Of a stretch of DNA of 64,000 nucleotides, positions 1 through 9,565 are shown one piece after another. Below the pieces are notes generated by a model. The model made no database searches and had not been told where the DNA came from. It saw only the letters and a list, made by a program, of their open reading frames with translations. The stretch comes from UKL13-3 sp044353855. Its GTDB lineage: Bacteria; Bacteroidota; Bacteroidia; UKL13-3. The DNA lies in NCBI GenBank assembly GCA_044353855.1, contig JBILBF010000002.1, forward strand, positions 496,001 through 560,000. Reading direction: 5' to 3'. The position numbers were made by a program, and so were the translations under genes. Position 1 is the first letter of the stretch; each line of letters begins with the position of its first letter.

Positions 1-1725
1 TGCCTGTATAAGTTTTTCTAAAATATAAAAATTATACATTTCAGGTTCTAAGTTGTATTGCAAAATTGTATCAAAACTATTTGCTTCGGGGTTCATTACC
101 ATTACAGGTAATTTGATACCCGCCTTACGCAATGTCACTCCTTCATCCGCATAAGCAACTGTTAAATAATCTACTCGGTTAAATTCCAACACCTTTGCAA
201 TTTCAAAACTACCAGCTCCGTAACTAAATGCTTTTACCATCGCCATCAATTTTACACCAGGCTGAATTTTGCTACGGTAAACATTCAAGTTATTGACCAA
301 TGCATTGAGGTTTATTTCCATTACTGTTTCGTGAACACGTTTCTCAAACAAGGCACTAATTTTTTCAAATCCAAATTTACGTGCACCTTTTAACAACACA
401 ATTTCTGTGTTGTAATCAACAGCCGAAAACTGTTCAACAAATTCGTTAGTGGTAGAAAAAAAAACGGCTTGACTATCGAATAAAAAATGGTGAGCAGAAA
501 TGTGCTTGCCAATGCCAATTAATTTTTGAATACCTTTTTGTTTTATAAGTTTGGCTACTTCAGAATACAAATCGGTCAGATTTTTACCACTCTCCAAAAT
601 ATCCGAAACAATCAATGTTCGTTTGTATCCAGCACTTTGTTGTTCCACAAAATCGAGTGCAATTTTAAGTGAATCCAAATCGGAATTATAACTATCATTA
701 ATCACCATACTGTTATTGATAGCTTCTTTTAACTGCATGCGCATTTCTACTGCTTGCAATTCTTCAAAACGAGAAAGAACATTGGTGGAAGCACGTTGTA
801 AACACAACAAAAAAGCAAAACAAGTACAAGCATTTTCAATCGAAGCTTCATCCGTAAATGGAATACGAATGCTTAACATTCTTGAACCTATGCGTGATTG
901 AATGGAGGTATGATTCCCTTGTTTGACAATTTGAAAAAATGCACTTGCTTGAGCATTAGTAAGCGACCATGTAAATAATTTTATGTTTGAAAACTGTTGT
1001 TTAAAGGATACTAATTTTTGAGCAACAATAGGTTGATCTTCACAAGCAATAAGAATTTCAACAGATTCGAATAATTTAAATTTTTCGTTAATTTTTTGCT
1101 CTTTATCAGTAAAACCTTCTTCATGTGCATTGCCAAGTGTGGTAAATATTCCCACATTAGGTTCTATCATAGTTACCAGGTTAGCCATTTCGTTTGGTTT
1201 TGAAATGCCTGCTTCAAAAATGCCTATATCATGTTGCGCATTTAATTGCCAAACAGAAAGAGGTACCCCAACTTGCGAATTATAACTTTTAGGATTGCGA
1301 GCAATGTGTAAATCGTCTTTAAGCAACTGATACAACCATTCTTTAACAATCGTTTTTCCATTGCTTCCCGTAATACCCACAACAGGAATTGTATGATGCT
1401 TCCGATGCCAAGTTGTAAGTTGTTGGATAGCTGTCAAGGAGTTGCCAACAGCTAATATATTTGAGCCTTTTAAACTTGAAACTAAACTTACAGATATAGA
1501 TGCTTTTTTATGAATGATAAAATTTCGAACACCCAAGTCATAAACGTCTTTTAAATAGTTGTGCCCATCGTTGCGATCAGTTTGAATAGCAAAAAACAAA
1601 CTAGACTCAGGTGAAATAACTTTACGGCTATCTATTAACAAATGCTCAATAACAGAAGCATTATGCTCATGCATCACCAACTCACCTTGTATTACAGTTT
1701 GTATTTCTTCTATTGTATAACTCAT
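1..1725 (-). CDS. murF-alr: Bifunctional MurF / alanine racemase fusion (C-terminus beyond window)
   Basis: The reading frame starts at an ATG complementary to 1723-1725 and stays open to the left window edge (575 codons), so the end is missing. Residues 1-450 look like UDP-MurNAc-tripeptide:D-Ala-D-Ala ligase, which adds D-Ala-D-Ala to the cytoplasmic peptidoglycan precursor. The ATP loop GITGSNGKT lies at about residues 117-125. From about residue 460 an alanine racemase begins (MEINLNALVNN), and the PLP lysine sits in MVKAFSYGAGS near residue 493. Fusing the enzyme that makes D-Ala to the ligase that uses D-Ala-D-Ala is a known Bacteroidota arrangement. Only the racemase N-terminal barrel is visible here. 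Confidence 0.93.
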   Translation of the reverse strand, partial: MSYTIEEIQTVIQGELVMHEHNASVIEHLLIDSRKVISPESSLFFAIQTDRNDGHNYLKDVYDLGVRNFIIHKKASISVSLVSSLKGSNILAVGNSLTAIQQLTTWHRKHHTIPVVGITGSNGKTIVKEWLYQLLKDDLHIARNPKSYNSQVGVPLSVWQLNAQHDIGIFEAGISKPNEMANLVTMIEPNVGIFTTLGNAHEEGFTDKEQKINEKFKLFESVEILIACEDQPIVAQKLVSFKQQFSNIKLFTWSLTNAQASAFFQIVKQGNHTSIQSRIGSRMLSIRIPFTDEASIENACTCFAFLLCLQRASTNVLSRFEELQAVEMRMQLKEAINNSMVINDSYNSDLDSLKIALDFVEQQSAGYKRTLIVSDILESGKNLTDLYSEVAKLIKQKGIQKLIGIGKHISAHHFLFDSQAVFFSTTNEFVEQFSAVDYNTEIVLLKGARKFGFEKISALFEKRVHETVMEINLNALVNNLNVYRSKIQPGVKLMAMVKAFSYGAGSFEIAKVLEFNRVDYLTVAYADEGVTLRKAGIKLPVMVMNPEANSFDTILQYNLEPEMYNFYILEKLIQA

Positions 1726-1795
1726 TTTTTCATTTCAACTATTATATGTTAAGTAAAAGTACACCACAAATGTAGCTCATCTTTCACCTTTCAAT

Positions 1796-3067
1796 TTAAG
1801 CATTTAATTTTTTATAATTTACAATTAGCACTATCCCCGACATCAATAAAAAAACAGCCATAACTAAGTAAGCCCAAATCATATGATTTCCAAAAGTAAA
1901 GAAAGGTAATGAAAACAGGAAAATGAACAACGTACGAGTTAAAACATTCATCATGTTAAAAATACTATTTACACGTCCCATCAACTCATTAGGAATATGG
2001 TTAAATAAATAGGTTAGCCGTAAAACCCTAATACCCGCATTGGTAAAACCTAAAATTAAAGAAACAACATAAATAATGAATACATTTTGGCTAGCAAATG
2101 CCCAAAAGAAAATAGTAGCCGTTACAAGCGTAAGAATTATAACAGCCCTTGTTGCATTGCTTGATGAGAAAACTTTATTAACGAATAAACCAGCACACAA
2201 AGCACCCATTGCATAAATTAAATCAGCTGCCGCAAAAACACTACCCTGTTCGTTTAAATGACGTTCAATATATCCTGGTAATACTGCATGAATTTCAACC
2301 AACAACATAGCAAATACCGAATAAGAAAATAGCCCAAATACCAATAATAACCGATGTTTGTTAAGGTATGTAAAACCTGTAACTACACGCTCCCAAATAG
2401 TTCCGATATGAACTTTAGGTTTAAGAATAGGTTTGTATTGAATCATCATAACCAATATAGCTGCTGCAAAATAAGTAATAGCATTAAGCAAAAATATTTC
2501 CCAAATCTCCCATCTTATAATTTCAAAAGGCATGTTTACCTTAAAACCAAACAACTTCCCTTTTCCTGCAGCAACACCTTCAATTAACAAAGCTGCAAAT
2601 GCACCCGAAAGTATTGAAGTACTTTGACCAACTACTTCAATATTGGAATTTACCTTATTATAAAATTGCGGTTCAGTAATTTCATGCCCAAAAGCATATA
2701 ATGTGGGGAAATGAATATTGTAATTAAGCATCGTAATGCCAAATACAGCCATTACCCAAAAATCACTTAATTCACCTTGTACATAACCACCTAATGATAT
2801 TGCCAAAATTAATATGCCGCAAACCAAATTATTTGCTAAAAAGTTAGACTTCCTACTAAAACGGTCAACCAATGTACCTGCATACAAACCAAAAAACAGA
2901 ACGATAGCTGTAATTATACCATACGAAATATTAAAATACGTTCCGGATTGTGCTTTAGTAAAATACCACGGAATAGCCAACATACTGATGCCTTGAGCAA
3001 AGCCACTGATACCATTAGCGGTAAATAATAAATTTAAAGAGTGTTGGTTTTTCACGTTATTTTGCAA
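1796..3067 (-). CDS. MFS transporter, putative drug/solute exporter
   Basis: This 423-residue, very hydrophobic protein has about twelve predicted membrane spans. The cytoplasmic loop between helices 2 and 3 carries a typical major-facilitator motif (GTLVDRFSRKSNF, near residues 63-75). The N-terminal half resembles the MFS_3/enterobactin-exporter-like branch, and the substrate cannot be read from sequence. It lies 70 bp downstream of murF-alr on the same strand but with the opposite gene order to a tight operon, so co-transcription is uncertain. The first ATG is used, followed by a short polar tail before helix 1. Confidence 0.85.
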   Translation of the reverse strand: MQNNVKNQHSLNLLFTANGISGFAQGISMLAIPWYFTKAQSGTYFNISYGIITAIVLFFGLYAGTLVDRFSRKSNFLANNLVCGILILAISLGGYVQGELSDFWVMAVFGITMLNYNIHFPTLYAFGHEITEPQFYNKVNSNIEVVGQSTSILSGAFAALLIEGVAAGKGKLFGFKVNMPFEIIRWEIWEIFLLNAITYFAAAILVMMIQYKPILKPKVHIGTIWERVVTGFTYLNKHRLLLVFGLFSYSVFAMLLVEIHAVLPGYIERHLNEQGSVFAAADLIYAMGALCAGLFVNKVFSSSNATRAVIILTLVTATIFFWAFASQNVFIIYVVSLILGFTNAGIRVLRLTYLFNHIPNELMGRVNSIFNMMNVLTRTLFIFLFSLPFFTFGNHMIWAYLVMAVFLLMSGIVLIVNYKKLNA

Positions 3068-3139
3068 CGAATGTAATGTGCAGATAGGTAAATATGTTGA
3101 TGTGCAGATTAAATTTGATTGTGTTAATTGCTGACCTTG

Positions 3140-3211
3140 TCAGGCTGAGTTAATCGAAGCCTATTTCAGAAGACATTGTTGCGAGAGGCACTTTGATGAA
3201 CTCAGTGTAAC
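3140..3211. repeat. Imperfect inverted repeat upstream of recX
   Basis: The arms 3140-3160 (GTCAGGCTGAGTTAATCGAAG) and 3191-3211 are inverted copies with about 16 of 21 positions matching, separated by 30 bases. The arm sequence resembles the dispersed TTCGACTNCGCTCAGNNTGACA palindromes common between Bacteroidota genes (family knowledge). The right arm ends 6 bases before the recX ATG, so the hairpin would cover that gene's leader. It may be a degenerate REP/MITE-like element. Confidence 0.5.
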
Positions 3212-3217
3212 AAACTT

Positions 3218-3688
3218 ATGGAATTCAACAAGACTTATACTCCCAGCCAAGCAATGCTAAAAGCTGCAAGTTATTGCGCTTACCAAGAAAGGTGTTATAA
3301 AGAAGTGGAAGAAAAACTTGCAGAATGGGGTGTTTATGGAACAGATGCAGGAGAAATTATGATTAAACTTTCGGAGCAAAATTATTTGAATGAAGAACGA
3401 TATGCGAAAGCATTTGTAAGAGGAAAATTTAGAATCAAAAAATGGGGTAAAGTAAAAATTAAACTTGAACTCAAACACAAAAAAATTTCAGACTATTACA
3501 TTAAAATTGGCTTAACAGAAATAGAAGAAGACGTTTATTCAGAAACACTTGTGGAACTTGCGAGAAAAAAATTTGACTCAGTAAAAGAAAAAAATATCTT
3601 AGCAAAACGAAACAAAACAGCTCTATATCTTATAAGTAGAGGCTTTGAAACAGATTTAGTTTGGAATCAATTAAAACAACTTACATGA
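3218..3688 (+). CDS. recX: Regulatory protein RecX
   Basis: The 156-residue protein has the RecX layout of helical repeats, with YCAYQERCYKEVEEKL near residues 19-34 and LSEQNYLNEERYAKAFVRGKF near 51-71. RecX binds RecA filaments and limits their growth during recombination and SOS repair in the cytoplasm. Length is normal for the family. recA is not nearby, as is common in Bacteroidota. The stop codon overlaps the ATG of the following START-domain gene (ATGA), so the two are probably translated from one transcript. Confidence 0.9.
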   Translation: MEFNKTYTPSQAMLKAASYCAYQERCYKEVEEKLAEWGVYGTDAGEIMIKLSEQNYLNEERYAKAFVRGKFRIKKWGKVKIKLELKHKKISDYYIKIGLTEIEEDVYSETLVELARKKFDSVKEKNILAKRNKTALYLISRGFETDLVWNQLKQLT

Positions 3689-4281
3689 AATACCTTATCT
3701 GTTTTTTGGGTATGCATATTTGTATCAATAGTTTTTCACAAACGAATTGGATTTTACAACGGAATGAAAATGGAATTAAAATTTACACCTCAACTTCATC
3801 AGCAACTCAAGTAAAATCAGTGAAAGCTGAGCTACAATTTACAGAACCCATTACAACCATAGCTAAGTCCATTTACAGTGTAAGTGAGTATTCAAAATGG
3901 GTTTATCAATGTTCACAGTCAGACATTTTAAAAGTTATAAATGATTCCGTATTGATATACCGACATGTAACAGATTTGCCTTGGCCTTTTGAAGACCGAG
4001 ATCAAGTTTCGAAATATACCATTACAAAAGATTTCAAAAGCAAAACGATAACAATATCGTCCAAAACAATAGAAGGGTATGATGAATACAAAGGTTGTTT
4101 TAGGTTGAAACAATCAGAAGCAAGGTGGGAGCTTACACCTCAATTAAATGGAACGGTCAAAGCCATATACTACCTCACATTTGACCCTGGTGGTAATATT
4201 CCTAGTTGGCTTGTAAATTTATTTATTACAGATGGCCCCTATCAATCTTTCATCAATTTAAAAAAAAGTTTGGCTAACTAA
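3685..4281 (+). CDS. Secreted START-domain (lipid-binding-like) protein
   Basis: The protein has 198 residues when started at ATG 3685. That start overlaps the recX stop (ATGA) and gives a clean signal peptide, MKYLICFLGMHICINSFSQ, while an upstream in-frame TTG at 3661 would add eight unlikely residues. After the signal, the sequence WILQRNENGIKIYTSTS, the central VKAELQF and DLPWPFEDRDQVSKY segments, and the tail match bacterial START/SRPBCC proteins, which form a hydrophobic ligand pocket. The ligand is unknown. Export suggests a periplasmic or outer-membrane-side role. Why it is coupled to recX is unclear. Confidence 0.75.
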   Translation: MKYLICFLGMHICINSFSQTNWILQRNENGIKIYTSTSSATQVKSVKAELQFTEPITTIAKSIYSVSEYSKWVYQCSQSDILKVINDSVLIYRHVTDLPWPFEDRDQVSKYTITKDFKSKTITISSKTIEGYDEYKGCFRLKQSEARWELTPQLNGTVKAIYYLTFDPGGNIPSWLVNLFITDGPYQSFINLKKSLAN

Positions 4282-4309
4282 GGTCGACCCTCTATTACTT
4301 TTTTGCGTG

Positions 4310-4693
4310 TTAGTTTGATATCACTATCACGTTTTTTTTCTTTAATCTGCTGGCAATTGACCCTTTTGTAGGCTTAGATGGTTTTCGTTTTTTCTTAACA
4401 ACAAAACAGGAATTCAATAATTGATATAATTTCTTAATAGCAATTTCTTTATTTCCTAGTTGGGTTCTGTCTTTTTGTGAAACAACACTTAGCAACCCTT
4501 CTTTAGATAATTGAGATGATACTTTTTCGAGAAGTATATTTTTCTCCGTAATAGTAAGCAGCATTGATTCAGAAATTGAAAAATCAATTTGAACCTTAGT
4601 CGAAACTTTATTTACATTTTGCCCACCGCTTCCTCCACTCCTACTTGTTTTAAAAATAAATTCTCGTGATAAAAAGGGTGGTTTGAAGTACAT
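4310..4693 (-). CDS. arfB: Alternative ribosome-rescue factor ArfB (GGQ-domain peptidyl-tRNA hydrolase)
   Basis: The 127-residue protein contains the catalytic release-factor loop SGGSGGQNVNKVSTKV near residues 19-34 and a basic C-terminal tail (KKKRKPSKPTKGS, KKKN). This is the architecture of ArfB/YaeJ, which enters stalled non-stop ribosomes and hydrolyses the peptidyl-tRNA. It lacks the stop-codon recognition domains of RF1/RF2. The gene follows the cyclophilin gene by 2 bases on the same strand, so the two likely form a transcriptional pair. It converges with the START-domain gene across a 28-base gap without an obvious terminator. Confidence 0.9.
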   Translation of the reverse strand: MYFKPPFLSREFIFKTSRSGGSGGQNVNKVSTKVQIDFSISESMLLTITEKNILLEKVSSQLSKEGLLSVVSQKDRTQLGNKEIAIKKLYQLLNSCFVVKKKRKPSKPTKGSIASRLKKKNVIVISN

Positions 4694-4695
4694 AT

Positions 4696-5361
4696 TTAAT
4701 TCGCTTCAAAATTAAACTCTGAACGCAATTGTTGACGTGTTTTTTCAATTACATTTACATCCATTGTCACATCAACAATTGGTCTGTTATTGGCATATTG
4801 AGGTTGTTTAACAATGCTATCGGCATATTGCATTCCACTTATTATGTTACCAAAAACAGTGTAGTTACCATTTAAACTTGATGTTCCATTTTTGGGTAAT
4901 ACAATGTAAAATTGTGAACCATTTGATGCTTTAGTTGGATTGTTATCACGTGCTGCTCCTACTGCACCATATACATGTTTAATTTTTTTTAAATCTATCT
5001 CTGCAGGTATAGTATAACCAGGCCCACCACTTCCATCATTGGTTGAATCCGCATCTTTGGTGTTGGGATCTCCACCTTGAATAACAAAACCTGGTACACA
5101 ACGGTGGAAAATAGTTTGATCAAAAAAATCAGTACTTGCTAATGACAAAAAGTTAGCTCTATGCAGGGGTGTTTCTTTGTGAAGCCACATATACATATTT
5201 CCATAAATGGTTTTAATTTCAATAATTTTTTCAATTGTATCTAATGATACTGGAAGAATAGAGGTTGTTGATGCTTGAGGTGTAATAGGAACTGTTTCCT
5301 CTTTTTGACAAGCAACAAAAAATAAAAATGTCATAAAAAATAAACCAATAGTATACTTCAT
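4696..5361 (-). CDS. Cyclophilin-type peptidyl-prolyl isomerase lipoprotein
   Basis: The 221-residue protein begins with a lipoprotein signal, MKYTIGLFFMTFLFFVACQKEE, with the lipidated cysteine at residue 18. A cyclophilin fold follows. The active-site segment TIFHRCVPGFVIQGGDP and the later NGSQFYIVL and VFGNIISGMQYADSI segments are all present. The enzyme would catalyse cis-trans proline isomerisation in the periplasm, anchored to a membrane. It is somewhat longer than minimal bacterial cyclophilins because of a Thr/Ser/Pro-rich linker after the cysteine. It lies directly upstream of arfB. Confidence 0.9.
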   Translation of the reverse strand: MKYTIGLFFMTFLFFVACQKEETVPITPQASTTSILPVSLDTIEKIIEIKTIYGNMYMWLHKETPLHRANFLSLASTDFFDQTIFHRCVPGFVIQGGDPNTKDADSTNDGSGGPGYTIPAEIDLKKIKHVYGAVGAARDNNPTKASNGSQFYIVLPKNGTSSLNGNYTVFGNIISGMQYADSIVKQPQYANNRPIVDVTMDVNVIEKTRQQLRSEFNFEAN

Positions 5362-5416
5362 TCCTTGTTAATTTCAACGAATATACTCTTAGAATAATTG
5401 ATGTCAATATAAAGTA

Positions 5417-5453
5417 AAAAAAAGCAAAAGGAATATTCCTAAATGCTTTTTTT
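5417..5453. terminator. Bidirectional intrinsic terminator after clpB
   Basis: A-tract/AGCA at 5417-5426 pairs with TGC/T-tract at 5444-5453 around the central palindrome AGGAATATTCCT (5429-5440). On the minus strand it lies 11 bases after the clpB stop and ends in a T run, as expected for rho-independent termination. Confidence 0.7.
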
Positions 5454-5463
5454 ATCCATTCAA

Positions 5464-8070
5464 TTAAGCCTCTTGATTGGTAAACACAAATTGTTTTTGG
5501 TTATTCAACGTAATTAATATAGATGAATCTTTTTTTACATTTCCTGATAATATATCTTTTGACAATTCATTCAAGATGCGTTTTTGCAAGACACGTTTTA
5601 AAGGTCGAGCTCCAAACTGTGGATCATAACCTAATTGTGACAACCAATCCAAAGCTTCTTCAGTTGCGCTTAATTCAATCCCTTGTGTGTTAATATTTTC
5701 TTGAATTCCTTTAAATTGAATAGAAACAATTTCACGTACGTTTTCTCTACTTAGCGGTGTAAACATCATCACATCATCAATCCGGTTTAAAAACTCTGGA
5801 CGGATAGTATGCTTTAATAAATCCATCACTGCAACTTTTGCTTCAGCAATTTTATCTTCTTTATTTTCATCTGTATAGTTTTCAAATTTTTCTTGAATAA
5901 TTTGAGAACCAATATTTGATGTCATAATAATAATGGTATTTTTAAAATTGGCAATTCTACCTTTATTATCTGTTAAACGTCCGTCATCCAATACCTGTAA
6001 TAAAATATTAAACACATCTGGGTGAGCTTTTTCAATCTCATCTAACAAAACAACTGAATAAGGTCTTCTACGAACAGCTTCCGTTAATTGACCACCTTCT
6101 TCATATCCAACATACCCCGGAGGTGCACCAATTAACCTGCTCACAGTGTGCTTTTCTTGGTATTCACTCATATCAATACGCACCATAGAGTTTTCTTGGT
6201 TAAATAAAAACTCAGCCAAAGCTTTTGCTAATTCTGTTTTACCAACTCCTGTTGTTCCCAAAAAGATAAATGAACCAATGGGTTTTTTGGGATCACTTAA
6301 CCCAGCTCTATTTCTGCGTATCGAATCTGAAATGGCTTCAATGGCTTCTTCTTGACCAACCACACGTTTGTGCAACTCATCTTCCAAATGCAATAACTTT
6401 TCACGTTCACTTTGTAGCATGCGTGTAACAGGAATGCCTGTCCAACGAGAAACAACATCGGCAATATCTTCACTGGTTACTTCTTCTTTAACCATAGCAT
6501 TATCTCCTTGTTGCTCCGTTAGTTTTTGTTTAAACGTTTGCAACCGTGCTTCAGCATCTTTCACTTTCCCGTATCTAATTTCGGCAACCTTTGCAAAATC
6601 ACCATTTCGTTCAGCCGTTTCGGCTTCATGTTTTAAATTTTCTATCTCAAGTTTTGTTTGCTGAATTCCATCTACAACTAGTTTCTCACTTTGCCATTTT
6701 GCTTTTAATGAATTCCGATCGGCTTGCATATTGGTAATATCTTCACTCAATTGTTTTACTTTAACAGTATCTCCTTCGCGTTTAATAGCTTCACGTTCAA
6801 TTTCCAATTGCATAATTTTACGTTCCAATTGATCTAGTTCTTCAGGAACTGAATCTATTTCCAAACGCAATTTAGCTGCAGCTTCATCCATTAAATCGAT
6901 AGCTTTATCTGGCAAAAAACGATCACTGATGTATCGCTGTGATAATTCGACAGCAGCAATAATTGCCTCGTCTTTAATACGTACTTTATGATGTACTTCA
7001 TACCGCTCTTTGAGTCCGCGTAAAATAGAAATTGCGCTATCCGTATCGGGCTCTTCAACATATACTTTTTGAAACCTTCTTTCCAATGCTTTGTCTTTTT
7101 CAATGTATCGTTGGTATTCGGCTAATGTAGTTGCGCCAATAGAACGTAACTCACCTCGGGCCAATGCTGGTTTCAAAATATTTGCAGCATCCATAGCACC
7201 TTCTCCCCCACCACCTGCTCCTACTAGCGTATGTATTTCATCAATAAACAACACAATTTCGCCATTGCTATCAATTACTTCTTTTACAACAGCCTTCAAT
7301 CGTTCTTCAAACTCGCCTTTATACTTAGCACCAGCAATTAACGAACCCATATCCAATGAAAAAATCTGTTTTGATTTTAAATTTTCGGGAACATCACCAC
7401 TGACAATACGATGGGCTAATCCTTCAGCAATGGCTGTTTTACCAACACCTGGTTCACCTATCAAAACAGGATTGTTTTTGGTTCTTCTAGATAAAATCTG
7501 AAGCACCCGCCTAATTTCTTCATCGCGACCAATTACAGGATCTAACCTACCTGCTTTGGCTAATTCATTTAAGTTTTTACCGTATTTGTTCAAAGCATTG
7601 TATTGCGCTTCGGCACTTTGAGAGGTAACTTTCGAGTCGCCTCGTAATTCTTTGATGGCTTTCTTTAAATCTTTCTCGTTTACACCTGCATCTTTTAATA
7701 ATGATGATACATTATCTCCTGTATTTAAAAGACCGAGTAATAACAATTCTACTGCTACAAATTCATCTCCAAATTCTTTCAAAAACGATTCTGATTTTGA
7801 TATAGATTGATTAGCCGAATTGCTTAAATATTGACCCGACCCACCTGAAACTTTAGGATAACCTTGAACGATAGCTGCTAATGCTTGTGCTAACCTTGAG
7901 GAGTTTACATTGAGTTTTTTGAGTAAAAATGAAATAATATTTTCATCTGTATCCAATAATGCTTTGAGTAAATGCCCTGTTTCAATGGATTGGTGACCAT
8001 TTTCAGCTGCAACTTGTTGCGCGTGCTGAACCGCTTCTTGAGACTTTATGGTAAAATTATTGATATTCAT
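5464..8070 (-). CDS. clpB: ATP-dependent disaggregase ClpB
   Basis: The 868-residue protein has the full ClpB layout. A Clp_N repeat domain (1-145) is followed by AAA-1 with Walker A GEPGVGKT at 205-212 and the conserved LFIDEIHTLVGAGG. A long coiled-coil middle domain (about 410-530) distinguishes ClpB from ClpA/ClpC. AAA-2 has GTTGVGKT near 605, followed by the C-terminal D2-small domain. No ClpP-binding loop was noticed. It works with DnaK to extract polypeptides from heat-induced aggregates in the cytoplasm. The gene is monocistronic, with its own terminator and a 284-bp divergent region shared with the aminotransferase gene. Confidence 0.97.
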   Translation of the reverse strand: MNINNFTIKSQEAVQHAQQVAAENGHQSIETGHLLKALLDTDENIISFLLKKLNVNSSRLAQALAAIVQGYPKVSGGSGQYLSNSANQSISKSESFLKEFGDEFVAVELLLLGLLNTGDNVSSLLKDAGVNEKDLKKAIKELRGDSKVTSQSAEAQYNALNKYGKNLNELAKAGRLDPVIGRDEEIRRVLQILSRRTKNNPVLIGEPGVGKTAIAEGLAHRIVSGDVPENLKSKQIFSLDMGSLIAGAKYKGEFEERLKAVVKEVIDSNGEIVLFIDEIHTLVGAGGGGEGAMDAANILKPALARGELRSIGATTLAEYQRYIEKDKALERRFQKVYVEEPDTDSAISILRGLKERYEVHHKVRIKDEAIIAAVELSQRYISDRFLPDKAIDLMDEAAAKLRLEIDSVPEELDQLERKIMQLEIEREAIKREGDTVKVKQLSEDITNMQADRNSLKAKWQSEKLVVDGIQQTKLEIENLKHEAETAERNGDFAKVAEIRYGKVKDAEARLQTFKQKLTEQQGDNAMVKEEVTSEDIADVVSRWTGIPVTRMLQSEREKLLHLEDELHKRVVGQEEAIEAISDSIRRNRAGLSDPKKPIGSFIFLGTTGVGKTELAKALAEFLFNQENSMVRIDMSEYQEKHTVSRLIGAPPGYVGYEEGGQLTEAVRRRPYSVVLLDEIEKAHPDVFNILLQVLDDGRLTDNKGRIANFKNTIIIMTSNIGSQIIQEKFENYTDENKEDKIAEAKVAVMDLLKHTIRPEFLNRIDDVMMFTPLSRENVREIVSIQFKGIQENINTQGIELSATEEALDWLSQLGYDPQFGARPLKRVLQKRILNELSKDILSGNVKKDSSILITLNNQKQFVFTNQEA

Positions 8071-8354
8071 CTATTTGTTTTTTTCGTTTTGGTAGGCGTG
8101 TTTGTATTTTTTACAACACGTATTATACTATTGGTCAAAACTCTCTCCAACCTTATAAATACAGCAATTATGGCGTAACTCGTTGGTTATAAATGAAAAG
8201 TTGGCTTGTTTTTAACATTTAATCAACTCCCTTTTTTGTAGTTAAAGACAAAAAGACGCATCATAAACGCAAACCGGTAACAAGTAAATGATTGAATCCT
8301 ATTTAATAGAAATTAAGCAGATAGATTATATTCGCATCACATTAAAAAACTCAA

Positions 8355-9545
8355 ATGTATTTAGCTAAACGATTAGAATATATTAACGAACCTCAAACCA
8401 TAGCAATGGCAAAACTTTCGAGGGAATTGGCAGCTAAAGGGCATGATGTTATTAGTTTAAGTTTAGGTGAACCTGATTTTGTGACGCCTAAACACATAAT
8501 AGAAGCTGCAAAAAAGGCAATGGATGATGGATTTACCTTTTATACTCCAGTTGCTGGTATACCTGAATTAAGACAAGCCATTTGCGAAAAATTAAAACGT
8601 GATAATCAGCTGGATTATACACCCGAACAAATTGTAGTTTCTACTGGTGCCAAACAATCATTGATGAATACTGTAATGGCCTTAATTAATCCTGGAGACG
8701 AAGTTATTATACCTACACCTTATTGGGTAAGTTATAGTGAAATGATTAAATTAATGGAGGGCGTTCCGGTATTTATAAAAAGTACAGTAGCACAAAACTA
8801 TAAGATAAATGCGAAACAACTAGAAGCTGCAATTACGCCTAAAACCAGAGCATTTATGTTTTCATCACCCTGCAATCCAACTGGCTCAGTTTACTCCAAA
8901 TCTGAGCTAGCCGAATTAGCTGCTGTATTTGCTAAACATCCACATATCATTATTTTAGCTGATGAGATTTATGAGCACATTAATTTTGTAGGCAAGCACG
9001 AAAGCATTGCTCAATTTGATTCGATTAAAGAACGTGTAGTTATAATTAACGGTATGAGCAAGGGTTATGCAATGACTGGATGGAGAATTGGATACATTGC
9101 AGCCAATACTAACATAGCAAAAGCTTGTGAAAAAATTCAAGGACAATATACTTCAGGTACAAACTCAATTGCACAAAAAGCCTCGGTAGCCGCACTTACT
9201 GGCACACAAGAACCTACAATTGAAATGAAACGAGCTTATGCGCGTAGACAAAAATTAGTTATTGCTGGCCTTTCCAACATTAATGGCCTTGTATGTAATA
9301 CTCCCGAAGGTGCATTTTATGCCTTTCCTGATATCAGCTATTTTTTAGGAAAAAAATTTAATAATTACACCATCCATACAGCAACTGATTTATGTATGTA
9401 TTTGCTCAACGAAATGCATGTATCGATGGTTACTGGAGAAGCATTTGGTGCTCCCGAATGTATAAGAATTGCTTATGCAACTAGCGATGAAAAACTATCC
9501 ATTGCTATGCAACGAATTAAAACCGGACTCGAACAATTATCCTAA
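8355..9545 (+). CDS. Class I/II aminotransferase, aspartate aminotransferase-like
   Basis: The 396-residue, PLP-dependent fold-type I enzyme has its Schiff-base lysine at K236 in NGMSKGYAMTGWRIGY. The cofactor/substrate motifs SLGEPDF, SSPCNPTGSVYS and ADEIYEHI are present. It most resembles subgroup I-gamma aspartate aminotransferases (AspC/AspB of Gram-positives and Bacteroidota), which interconvert aspartate and oxaloacetate. Prephenate or other amino-acid preference cannot be excluded from sequence. It is the first gene of a co-directional run (spacing 20 bases to the heptose kinase) ending at the strong terminator near 12305. Confidence 0.9.
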   Translation: MYLAKRLEYINEPQTIAMAKLSRELAAKGHDVISLSLGEPDFVTPKHIIEAAKKAMDDGFTFYTPVAGIPELRQAICEKLKRDNQLDYTPEQIVVSTGAKQSLMNTVMALINPGDEVIIPTPYWVSYSEMIKLMEGVPVFIKSTVAQNYKINAKQLEAAITPKTRAFMFSSPCNPTGSVYSKSELAELAAVFAKHPHIIILADEIYEHINFVGKHESIAQFDSIKERVVIINGMSKGYAMTGWRIGYIAANTNIAKACEKIQGQYTSGTNSIAQKASVAALTGTQEPTIEMKRAYARRQKLVIAGLSNINGLVCNTPEGAFYAFPDISYFLGKKFNNYTIHTATDLCMYLLNEMHVSMVTGEAFGAPECIRIAYATSDEKLSIAMQRIKTGLEQLS

Positions 9546-9565
9546 TATTCAATCAATATTTTGTA

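Noticed and set aside
7091..7501. Plus-strand open frame of 136 codons inside clpB
   Set aside because: It is an antisense shadow of the highly conserved AAA-1 region with no domain of its own.
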